Shown in pieces: positions 11,743-20,901 of a DNA stretch of 21,215 nt. The DNA lies in assembly GCA_002245135.1 (NCBI GenBank), contig NGBS01001426.1, forward strand, positions 1-21,215, written 5' to 3'. Made by a program: the position numbers and the translations under genes. The notes beneath the pieces are model-generated. The model made no database searches and was not told where the DNA came from. It saw only the letters and a program-made list of their open reading frames with translations. The DNA is from Proteromonas lacertae (taxonomy: Eukaryota > Sar > Bigyra > Opalinata > Proteromonadidae). The stretch's first letter is position 1. Each line of letters begins with the position of its first letter.

Positions 11743-12139
11743 TAATCATAGATAAAACAGATAAAACAAAATAATACAAATACACATGTATTTTTTGTAT
11801 TGAAAAATAGTCGTTGATTTTTATATATTTTTTGATTTTTATGGGTTGTTCTTCTAGTATACCTTTTTCTTGATGTAAATGTGGATGATCTTTCAGTATA
11901 TTTTACTTTGTTACTATTTTTAAAGTCATAAAAATATTTATTCGTTGTACATTGTGTTTCAATGACAATAAAATGTTGATGTACTTTAACAAAATAATTT
12001 ACTATACTATACAGACATGATCGAAAGATATAATAATAGCATGAATTTTTCTACTTAGTTGATATTGTTACTGTTCTTTATGGTTATAAACGTTTATGTC
12101 ATAGAATAATACCTTAATCATTCTAATACAGCCACAAAA
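11743..12139. repeat. Repeat R2, copy 2 (397 bp)
   Basis: The R repeat between the 5' ends of gene B (-) and gene A (+) of the second and third units. Its place between divergent genes is the best support for a two-way promoter role. Confidence 0.93.
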
Positions 12140-12309
12140 TCATAAGATATAATTTTTTAGGGGGTAGAAACTAAGTAACTTTTTATATAGAATATTGTAA
12201 TAATAAATTGCAGATTTTGATAAAACCCTAAAAAGATATAAACCTTATATCTAGTCTATAACTTACTATTGTATAGGTTTTAATATATTCTGATTAGATA
12301 GTTTTGATA
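12140..12309 (+). promoter_or_regulatory. Leader of gene A, copy 2
   Basis: The same leader as at 5380, with the AGATATAA-acc-TTATATCT inverted repeat at 12234-12252 and the GGGGG run near 12161. It ends at the ATG of gene A. Confidence 0.45.
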
Positions 12310-15300
12310 ATGAGTGTAAATAAAAGGAAGTTGCGCTCTTTCATACGCTACCGCAGAAGTGGATGCTCAAATTAAAATACTCAAAAAGTTTTACAGACAG
12401 TCAAAATAATAATATTAACTTGATAATAACAAGGAATAATCTGGTCGTTATGCAAAACAACAATATGTGTGTAGAAGAAAAGAAATTTAATAAAGAAGTA
12501 ATAGAAGTTGAGGCTAATTACGTAGATGATATACCAACTTTATACGTTGGCTACTACTTAGATAGTGTTTATGTAATTCAAGTTATAAACAGTAAAATGT
12601 CGATGGTGATTGAAAGCTATAGAAATACCATAATAAGGAAAGATGATGATTCTGTAATTATTTTTAGAGCTCTTAAAGGACCAGAAAACCCTGTAAACAG
12701 AGTAACAGTGTTTACTAATCACTTTATTAGAGATAGAAATATAGAACAAGTTGATTTGGTACCAGTAAGTGTGTGTAGCTTCAAAGAAAAAATATATGGA
12801 ATATTAAAAAATGACAAGAAAGCAGGATTATATCAAATTAGTGATGAATACAATATTGTTTTTAGATTATTATCAGAAGTCGAATATGGAACAACAGATA
12901 TAGCAATTTGTGAGTATAAAGATGAACTATTATATGCAATTATAACTAATGGCGATCTTTATTATGCACAAAAATCACCACATAAGTTTGCAGCTGTTTA
13001 TGCTGATGTAGAAAGAATAGAGTCAACAGGACATAGTATTTTAATGTTTTTAAAGGATAGTATCTCAGAATTTGTTATTAGCGAAGGTAATCTTTGTGGA
13101 TTTGACTTTTTTCCATATGTTTTTCATGTTGAAAACCCACCTAAAGAAACTAAATTAGTAGAGGCATATATAGCACAAATTGATATATATTTAGAAAGTA
13201 AAAAAAAGTTTCTGATATCAATACATAGCATAACTGGAGATCAAGAAATAGTTTATAAAAACAAGACCATACATTTACCTAAATCTACATCAGTCGATTT
13301 AGTAGAAGGATTTGGAAGATCTACAATTAATTTTCATATGCCAATAAAAGACTTCACCGCTGAACTACTGGAAGTTACTCTACATTATGATTTAAATTCA
13401 ATAAGTATTGGCATAGATATTAATAAATACATTTGTCAAAGGGTAGTCAATCTTCCTGAAGAAAAACTGAAAGAGATAAAGGTATTACAACAAAATGAAA
13501 ATATGGAAAAGATGTTAAGCTTTCAATCATATTTAAAGAGTTTTCAGAACAACAATGAAGAATTTGGTATAATTATTGATGGAAATAATAGATTTAGATT
13601 CATTTCTGGATTTGAAGCAGAAAAATATATGAGTAATGTAAATACTAGATCCTTTATAGAAAATCCATTTGAAGAATTAAAAAACTTGGTCACACAAATT
13701 GCAAAAGGAATAAATACAGTGAAAGAATGGTTTATTAAACAAGGTGACTTAATTATCAACGGTATTAAATATGCAATTAAATCTTTAAAAGAAATGGTTT
13801 GTGGAATTATGGCTGCTATAGCTCAAATTGGTATAAAGGTGAAGGAGATGTACAATGTAATAATTGACATTTTTAATTATGATGATATGAAGAAAACATC
13901 TTTTTATGTAAATAGTTTTATAAATAAACAGTTGAAACTATCTCGAGATATGATACAATCAAAGTTAAAAGATCAGCATATTGATGTGGAAAAAATACAA
14001 AATACACTTAAAAATGATAGGTTAATGTCTATAACTACTGAAAATATGATTAATTTCAAAAAACCTAAAGATGATTCACAACAGTTTGATATGATCTACA
14101 GCAATAATTACATTAAAAATGCAATAGAGGAAGAGTTTATACTGTCAAAAGCAATTATTCAAATGAAATACAAAAATTAATGTCAGACATTATGAATAGT
14201 ATACCAACAGAAATGCATGAAACTACTAAACTTGGTGAAATTATTAATCAAACTATTAACGAACCAATTCAGTTTAGTAATAATCCTTTAAAAACATTTG
14301 CTGAATTTTTTAAATCATTATATAGAGAAATAGCAGAATTAAGTGGAGAATTAATTAAAGTAGCAAAGGATATAGTAGAGCCAAAGATAGTTGATTTTAT
14401 CGATATGTTCATAAAACTGCTAAACAAACCTGTAAAAATATCCAATCATGTTATTTATATGTTTATTCATACAGATGAAGTGACATATATCTCACTTTTG
14501 TCCATGTTGATGGCATTTCCTATTAATGTATGTTATAAATTAATGAACAAAGAAAAAAAAGGAGCTTTTGTAATTGATGTAACTTCAAAAAGTGATTATT
14601 TATACAAAAGTAGATTTATTACTCATGTAATGTTATGTGGTGATGTAATGGTCAACTTCGCAATGCCTACATATATTGATATTGGTATAAATGGAACAAT
14701 CACATGGATATCAAGAGTTGTATATTTTATAATGAAACGTATCAGATTTATATAGTGGATTTTCATATCTATCATTATCATCATTTGTTGTTGGATTGTT
14801 TAGTTGGACAAAATATAAGTATTTAAATATATGTGCCTCATTATTCTGTGCAATTTTATCAATATTATCTGATAATAGAGTGAATAATATATGCACAAAT
14901 GCATTGATGTTCTTTTGTGATGCTGTTGATGCATTCAAAAGACCTGGCATTAGCGCAATGCTTCATGTAGCTTCTACAGCATATGCTGCATTTATCTTTG
15001 CTTTAAACATGAAAACTTTTTCATTAGTATATGAAACCAAATATTTAGGTGGAATTCTAGATGGGAAAAGCAGTAGTGTCTATGACACAATAGAAGAGTA
15101 TTTTAACAATAATATAAATATAAATTATTCATCAGTTATACTAAATGCAATTAATGAAACATCACCAATAGCACTTGTTTTTGATTGTGGAGACCCAAGA
15201 CCTACAATAATACCAATGATTGAAGGACAAATGTATGAGTTAGATAGAATAAAATCGGTAGAATTACAATATCAAGCAAATGGTACAATAGGATATATTA

Positions 15301-15454
15301 ATATCAATGATAAATACAAAAGCGGAATAATAGATAAAAAATAGATAAATTTTACAGAATAGCATTTGAAGATAAAGATAAGATAATCGCTCTTTGTATA
15401 TTCCAAAGAAAAGAAATTCCATCAGGTATTGGATTTATAGGTGCTGTGAATTAA
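12310..15454 (+). pseudogene. Gene A, copy 3, unknown large membrane protein
   Basis: This is the best preserved copy (about three or four breaks); it holds an open stretch of 605 codons at 12363-14180. By position: 12363 to about 13470 codes for a beta-rich region with repeated short strands (DELLYAIITNGDLYYAQ, IYGILKNDKKAGLYQI) that might form a propeller or stacked beta domain, followed by an Ig-like stretch (TINFHMPIKDF, LEVTLHYDL). 13500 to about 14160 is helical and amphipathic (VTQIAKGINTVKEWF, MVCGIMAAIAQIGIKV). 14440 to about 15030 holds several hydrophobic segments (YISLLSMLMAFPI, YLSLSSFVVGLF, ASLFCAILSIL, AYAAFIFAL). The end is polar and beta-rich (FDCGDPRPTIIP). It could be a membrane-inserting, envelope or toxin-like protein, but no family match was made. 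Confidence 0.72.
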
Positions 15455-15610
15455 AGTAACAAAACGTATAAATCTAAACCAATATATACAAATAATAATT
15501 ATTATTATTACATTTATTTTATCGAAGTATTTTTCTGTCTTCAAAGCTTATTAAACAAAAGCAAAAAATATAAACATTAAAAAAAACAATTCTATAACTG
15601 TCATCCACAA
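15455..15610. terminator. Convergent gap with AT palindrome, copy 3
   Basis: The same gap as at 1955, with the 16-base palindrome at 15491-15506. The minus-strand frame leaving the SAM50 piece ends here at 15551-15553. Confidence 0.3.
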
Positions 15611-16075
15611 AAATTGGAATTTTTGACATAAGCCATCTTTCATCTTCCTTGCAAAGAATGTATAATTAGCTTCTATACAACCAAAGAGTGATATTGGTAT
15701 ATTAATTCCAATACCAGCTGAATATCTCATCGTTTGCTTAATATTCACCAACTCATTCTTTTTCAAAGATTTTATATTCATCACATTACCAGCTTGAGCA
15801 TATAATCTAAATCTTGCATTTGTACTCTCAGTTATATTCCATGGGATAGGTATAAACAATGATACATTTGCACCAATTGCTGTATTTCCTCCAAGATAAT
15901 CATAGATAAAACAGATAAAACAAAATAATACAAATACACATGTATTTTTTGTATTGAAAAATAGTCGTTGATTTTTATATATTTTTTGATTTTTATGGGT
16001 TGTTCTTCTAGTATACCTTTTTTCTGATGTAAATGTGGATGATCTTTCAGTATATTTTACTTTGTTACTATTTTT
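15551..16075 (-). CDS. Chimeric reading frame: R repeat joined to SAM50 fragment
   Basis: On the minus strand a single open frame crosses the R1/SAM50 junction in this copy. Residues coded by R come first: a basic, Thr/Asn-rich stretch (RYTRRTTHKNQKIYKNQR), then a hydrophobic segment (CVFVLFCFICFI). The SAM50 piece follows in frame from DYLGG to CQKFQF, and then a hydrophobic tail (VIELFFLMFIFFAFV) to TAA at 15551-15553. In R2 the same R frame stops exactly at the repeat edge. No ATG start could be fixed; the frame is open from at least about 16075. Whether it is expressed is unknown. The join may simply be chance, since R is open over a long stretch here. Confidence 0.4.
   Translation of the reverse strand, partial: KNSNKVKYTERSSTFTSEKRYTRRTTHKNQKIYKNQRLFFNTKNTCVFVLFCFICFIYDYLGGNTAIGANVSLFIPIPWNITESTNARFRLYAQAGNVMNIKSLKKNELVNIKQTMRYSAGIGINIPISLFGCIEANYTFFARKMKDGLCQKFQFLWMTVIELFFLMFIFFAFV
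15611..15901 (-). pseudogene. SAM50 C-terminal fragment, copy 3
   Basis: This is the cleanest copy: one frame is open from DYLGG through NVSLFIPIPWN, RFRLYAQAGNVMNI, MRYSAGIGINIP and EANYTF to CQKFQF. It matches the last barrel strands of mitochondrial SAM50, a member of the Omp85/BamA superfamily. The N-terminal POTRA part, most of the barrel and the final strand are missing. Identity rests on the ordered match to the animal protein, not on length. Confidence 0.88.
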
Positions 16076-16292
16076 AAAGTCATAAAATATTTATTCGTTG
16101 TACATTGTGTTTCAATGACAATAAAATGTTGATGTACTTTAACAAAATAATTTACTATACTATACAGACATGATCGAAAGATATAATAATAGCATGAATT
16201 TTTCTACTTAGTTGATATTGTTACTGTTCTTTATGGTTATAAACGTTTATGTCATAGAATAATACCTTAATCATTCTAATACAGCCACAAAA
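15897..16292. repeat. Repeat R1, copy 3 (396 bp)
   Basis: The R repeat between the SAM50 and ARS2 pieces of the third unit. Its minus strand supplies the N-terminal part of the chimeric frame described at 15551. Confidence 0.93.
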
Positions 16293-16328
16293 ATATATAT
16301 AAATATAAAAAATATTTTATTTAAATAG

Positions 16329-16524
16329 TTGTAGAAGAGGTAGAAGATACAATAATTATGATCGATATAATAATAATAATAATAATAATCAATCCAGTAG
16401 ATTATTACCTTCAATTAGACCTCATGTTCGTTCAGTTCAACCAATGCAAACATATAAGAACTTTCTCGTATCATTAGACGATGATATTAATCCAGAAAGT
16501 GCATTAGAAAAATATCACAATTAT
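16329..16524 (+). pseudogene. ARS2/SERRATE N-terminal exon fragment, copy 3
   Basis: The same exon piece as at 9568, again open from the acceptor-like AG to KYHNY and a TAG stop. The conserved core TYKNFLVSLDDD is unchanged. All three copies end at the same base of the domain, so the capture happened once, before the unit was multiplied. Confidence 0.87.
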
Positions 16525-16547
16525 TAGAATTAAATGATAAAAAAAAA

Positions 16548-18427
16548 CTATAGAATTAATGAGATTATTATCATTACAACATTACATTCATTGAATAGCA
16601 AAATCCATCATCTACATCTGATGAATCATTAGTATATTTCATAAAATCCAATATTCTATTGATTATCAAATTTAATTTATTATTTGTATCATTTGTCATT
16701 TTGGTCCAAATCACTCACATATGAATTAAAGTCATTATCATATTCATAAAAATCAGTTAAATTTCTTTGTATTATATATTTATCATATAAATTTGGTATT
16801 GTGAAGAAATGTAATTTACCAAGTTTAGTATTTTCACCCATATCTTCTCTTTCATTCAAATATATTCCAAATTTTATATAGTCTTTTATTTCTTTATCAC
16901 TTTCACTTAAATCCATTTCTATTCTTTCAAATATTCTATAATAATGATCTTCAACAATATTAACATCATTTACATATCTTTCTTCATGAGTTATGTATTT
17001 TCCAATTGGTATTACATTTGTTTCTAAACCAATCAAATTTAAGAGTTGAGTGTTTTGTTTAATAGTTGATTGTTTCATGTTTTTTACATTTCCTGATATT
17101 GTCATACTCATATTATCACCTGATTTTGAAAAATTCAATTGTAACTTCTTGGAATTTAGGATTAGCAGTTGGACATAATTGTTTTATTGTTCTCTCTATT
17201 GAAATATTACAATTAAAACATATAGAAATACATTTTATATTCCAGTCTTATTATCACAACCTTCAACTGTCTCTTTCAGAATTATTTTCATTTCATTATC
17301 TGTGTCAGAGATTGTTATTGTAGGTGAAGTAACAGTTAAATCAATTTTCTTTTCAACAAATATCTTTTCTAACACTTTTGCTTTGTTTGATTTAGTTTTT
17401 TCAACATATGCAAAATCTTCACCAGATATGAAATATCCTTTATAATAATCATTTGTCACATCTTCATAAAACCAACTATCAACAGTACTAGCCTTTATTT
17501 CTTTATTTATTATATTTTCGTTAAGATTTCTCATTCTTATTATATCTTTATATGTATCTTCTATAATTTCTTGATAGTTCGTCAATCGAAGTTCTATCTC
17601 TTCTTCCATTCTTTCTTCCTTCATCGATTTTCCCCTAATGATAAAAATATATTATCACCAGTTTCATATATTCCTTTATAATAAACAATATCTGATTCTG
17701 GAGATAATGAATATAACTTAGTAACAATTTGTGAATCACCACCTAATTTCTTTATTGTTATTTCACTATAATCACTCTTATCAACCCATCTAATAATCTT
17801 ATCAGTTTCTATACTACCATTCAAATTGTCACTGTCTATATCAAGTCTAAATAAAAATGATATTATTTTATTGTTTTTGATATATATTCCAATTTTGTAA
17901 CTTATATCGAAAAAACGAGTTTTAACAGGATATGTTTGGGGATTCACTTTAACAAGATTAATAAGAGTATCGCTACTTCTGATAATAATGTATCTGCTAT
18001 ACCACTAACTATTGATATATAAAAATCACCTCGTATTACTTCAACTGTTACTGTTTTATTGAAATTTGAGATTCTTGTATTTATATCATTATATAAACCT
18101 TCACACTTTGTTTGTAATTCACTCAACTTGAATTCTTTGTTTTAGTAATATCACATTTTTTACCACCTGATTTGGCTATTTCAATATCTTGGCTTGAAAA
18201 CATGAAAAAGGATTTATCATCACTTAGAGTGTGATTGACAGCATAATCTTTTGTTTCATCACCCCAATGTGTTTCTTCAATTGAAAATACAAACTTCTTA
18301 ACCTCTGTTATTGAAACACCTTCAATATATGCCAATTCATCATTAGTCATGATTACGGTGGGGAAAGTTTGACTTCTTACTTTCAATGCTGAAAACCAAA
18401 AAAGAGCAGAAACTAAATCATTGTCAT
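16548..18427 (-). pseudogene. Gene B, copy 3, glycoprotein-like protein of unknown family
   Basis: The third copy of gene B, interrupted about five or six times. It has the same hydrophobic N-terminus, glycosylation-type sites and hydrophobic C-terminus as the copy at 9788. It contains one true base substitution against the other two copies (A instead of G near 18097), one of the few differences between units that is not a length change. Confidence 0.67.
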
Positions 18428-18500
18428 TATTACACATATCAAAAACGTAACTATTAGAAAAAATAATTATATGATATACTCAAAAATGCTCTATTTAGGC

Positions 18501-18806
18501 TAATCATAGATAAAACAGATAAAACAAAATAATACAAATACACATGTATTTTTGTATTGAAAAATAGTCGTTGATTTTTATATATTTTTTGATTTTTATG
18601 GGTTGTTCTTCTAGTATACCTTTTTTCTGATGTAAATGTGGATGATCTTTCAGTATATTTTACTTTGTTACTATTTTTAAAGTCATAAAAAATATTTATT
18701 CGTTGTACATTGTGTTTCAATGACAATAAAATGTTGATGTACTTTAACAAAATTTTACTACTTAGTTGATATTGTTACTGTTCTTTATGGTTATAAACGT
18801 TTATGT
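18501..18806. repeat. Repeat R2, copy 3, shortened
   Basis: The last R copy begins normally at the edge with gene B but lacks an internal block of about 55 bases after ACTTTAACAAAA and then loses its right end after AAACGTTTATGT. It is the only R copy with large deletions, and it sits at the right end of the array. Confidence 0.88.
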
Positions 18807-18923
18807 AGAATATTGTAATAATAAATTGCAGATTCTGATAAAACCCTAAAAAGATATAAACCTTATATCTTTTTATATAATTGTATAGATTTTAATATAT
18901 TCTGATTAGATAGTTTTGATAAT
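18807..18923. repeat. Diverged partial leader at the right end of the array
   Basis: This stretch matches the gene A leader (for example AATAATAAATTGCAGATT and TTAATATATTCTGATTAGAT) but carries substitutions and lacks the first part. The palindrome is longer here: AAAAAGATATAA-acc-TTATATCTTTTT at 18848-18874, with perfect 12-base arms, against 8-base arms inside the array. Identity ends at 18923, inside what would be the gene A start codon. It marks the border between array and single-copy DNA. Confidence 0.85.
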
Positions 18924-19230
18924 AACTGTTTCAAAATTTCAAAATACACTTGTATTACTAGTGTATTATTATATATTTCGAAAATATTAAAAATAGACTA
19001 TTTTACAATAGAATGATGAAAATGCTTATGCAAAATAACATGCTCATCATAAAGCTGAGATTTACTCTGTTATTAATTTTCTAAAATTGAACGAAAATAT
19101 CCCCCAAAAAATATTATAATCGTTTTTCTTTTTTTCTTGCTAAATACACATAAGTATTTTATCTCTTTTATATTCATTTTTTTTGTTATGATTTACTGTT
19201 TACATTATTAAGAGGTATTATCACACAAAT
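18924..19230. other. AT-rich single-copy DNA, no gene seen
   Basis: No convincing coding sequence was found. It holds a small inverted repeat, AATACAC at 18943-18949 and GTGTATT at 18961-18967, and long A and T runs. It probably includes the upstream region of the host gene that follows. Confidence 0.5.
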
Positions 19231-20121
19231 ATGGATTTTACTAATAATAAGTGGGTTCTGAATAAAGATTCCCTTATTTTAGCTCAATATTTATATAGTA
19301 TGCATAATATATTATGTTATAGTGAATAATGATGAAGTTAGTCATTTATGGAATATATACATAAAAGAAATAACCAGGTATATTTAACTACCTTTATTTG
19401 ATAGATTGCTTGAAGAAGAACTTCCTGTGGAATCTTTAAGAGCAATGGTTGGTAATAAGGAGCATATGATCACCTTACTTGGTTCTTTGTTTGAAGAACT
19501 GTCCTTTAATGATTTTTGGTTAATAATTACGCTTTCGTTTTTGCCAATTAAATACACATATTGGTTGTTGTTTGCTTCCTGTGGCATATTTCCATTTGGA
19601 GAGTTGAAGAGAGTATAAAATAAAATTATTATCTATTAAAATATAGAAAGACCTTCATACTTTCTGTAATATTATTGATCCTTCTATCCCTTACAATATA
19701 ATAGAAAGTGTATTTGATGCTATTGACAAGTATATATATCAATAAATATTAATATTTATATAGAAAAGGAAGAAATTGTATATTAATTACCGATTTACTG
19801 AAATTATCCTTAAATATTGAAGAATTATTTCAACCCATTCACCTCAAATCCAAAATCAGAACACATTTTTCCCTAAACGAATACTCTCCAATATCGAATA
19901 TAGAAAATTACACATTCAAGATATCAAATCCTATCAACTAACTCATAACAATAAATTACCTAAATATATGACCTGTATATCACTGTTATTAAATAATCTA
20001 AAAATATTCAAATATAACCCTTTTAAATATGATTATGAACCGCAAAGAGGATTAGAAGGCGATGAAACTTATATAATTGCAGTAGTTACAAAGGTATGTA
20101 TGAAATACTTAAACCGCTGTC

Positions 20122-20154
<33 letters not shown>

Positions 20155-20718
20155 GCAACTGTAACACCACCAACAACAATATCAATAGAAGCAATACCAA
20201 TAACTTATTGCATTTAAATAAAAAAATAGTAAATTAACATCGTTCAATAATCGAATCAGTCAATTAAAACATGATAATTCATCATATGTTTCTGTTAATC
20301 GAATAAATCATTTTAAAGAGAGTATCAGTTATAAAACAACAACAAGTCATTCAAATCAAACTAATAAACAACAACAACAACAACAAACATTAGTATTATC
20401 TGAGATGCAAACGACCAATACAACAAGTGAATATGACGAAATGAGTAATTATAATCTCAATAATCTTCCACCATTAACTCCATCTAGTCAAAAAGCACTT
20501 CAAACTGCAGCTTGTTATGGAAAATCCAATCGAAGTATGAAAACGAGTATGTTTTCAACAGTAATGGAAGATGAGAGTAGAAGGAGTGTATCAAAATCTG
20601 AATCAACAATGGTAGTGGAATGGCTAATTCATCATCACATACACCTCAGCAACAATCTGCAATGGCTTCTACTTCACTTTCACCTTTAGCTTCACAGAAT
20701 AAGAGATATATTAATTGA
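19231..20718 (+). CDS. Host-type gene with Asn and Gln tracts, not recognised
   Basis: Coding-like stretches run on the plus strand in more than one frame: MDFTNNKWVLNKDSL at 19231, then FDRLLEEELPVESLRAMV near 19400 with a hydrophobic part (FWLIITLSFLPIKYTYWLLF), NIIDPSIPYNIIESVFDAI near 19670, LSLNIEELFQPIHL near 19800, and TCISLLLNNLKIF from about 19971. After these come an Asn tract, a Gln tract, NNLPPLTPSSQKALQTAACY and a Ser/Thr-rich end (HTPQQQSAMASTS) to TGA 20716-20718. Frame changes fall in homopolymers such as the A run near 20222, as expected of uncorrected long reads, and some may be introns. A globular first half followed by a low-complexity tail is typical of dictyostelid proteins. 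No family match was made, and the 5' part (19231-19400) is the least certain. Confidence 0.5.
20122..20151 (+). repeat. AAT microsatellite coding for Asn
   Basis: An uninterrupted AAT run inside the host gene codes for a tract of nine asparagines after KYLNRCH. Such tracts are a hallmark of dictyostelid and some other AT-rich protist proteomes. Confidence 0.9.
20367..20388 (+). repeat. CAA microsatellite coding for Gln
   Basis: A CAA run codes for about six glutamines in the tail of the same host gene, between HSNQTNK and TLVLSEM. Confidence 0.85.
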
Positions 20719-20901
20719 GTAGTGTAATAATAATAATAATAGAATTGTACATTTGCCTGGAACTTGTTCTGGTGATAGTTCATTTTGAATAAAGAGAGAG
20801 AGATGATGATGATGTATTTATTAGATTATTTAAATGTAATGTAATTAAAGTATATTAATATTGTCTATTTTCATCAAAAAAAATAAAAACTTTAAAGTTA
20901 T
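20719..20901. other. Short gap between convergent host genes
   Basis: A non-coding, AT-rich stretch with a GATGATGATG run near 20803 and an AAAAAATAAAAAC poly-A-signal-like stretch near 20878. It separates the plus-strand host gene from the minus-strand gene that ends at 20902. Confidence 0.5.

Larger units (their letters stand above)
1..18923. repeat. Tandem array of a 6.76-kb unit, about 2.8 copies
   Basis: The same block recurs head to tail. Matching landmarks lie one period apart: the stop of gene A at 1954, 8693 and 15454; the R1 repeat at 2394, 9137 and 15897; the R2 repeat at 4982, 11743 and 18501. The period is 6739 to 6761 bases. The first copy is cut by the window edge inside gene A, and the last ends in a shortened, diverged leader. 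Copies differ mostly by single-base length changes in homopolymer runs. No terminal repeats in the style of an LTR element, no integrase, polymerase, transposase or replication initiator were recognised in the unit. It could be a chromosomal tandem array, an integrated circular replicon, or a concatemer of an extrachromosomal circle joined to host DNA. The array is seen directly; its nature is inferred. Confidence 0.97.

Noticed and set aside
13544-13759. Minus-strand open frames inside gene A (also near 49, 6784, 1203, 7864 and 14711)
   Set aside because: They recur in each unit only because gene A does, lie opposite coding sequence with clear composition, and show no protein-like features of their own.
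15611-15901. Bacterial BamA or contamination as source of the barrel fragment
   Set aside because: The motifs DYLGG, AGN and RYSAGIGI with DGLCQKFQF follow mitochondrial SAM50 more closely, and codon use is as AT-rich as the surroundings.
1-18923. Unit as a Polinton or other capsid-bearing DNA element
   Set aside because: No polymerase B, integrase, packaging ATPase, protease or capsid protein was recognised and there are no long terminal inverted repeats. A virus-like origin of genes A and B remains open.
19384-19632. Minus-strand Ser/Asn-rich frame (SLKDSSSNKEPSK) as a separate host gene
   Set aside because: It looks dictyostelid-like and follows an acceptor-like TTTTAATAG, but the plus strand is coding-like over the same stretch and its neighbours; I favoured the plus strand without certainty.
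20122-20151. CRISPR-like or satellite array
   Set aside because: The short repeats in the flank are codon-phase trinucleotide microsatellites without spacers.
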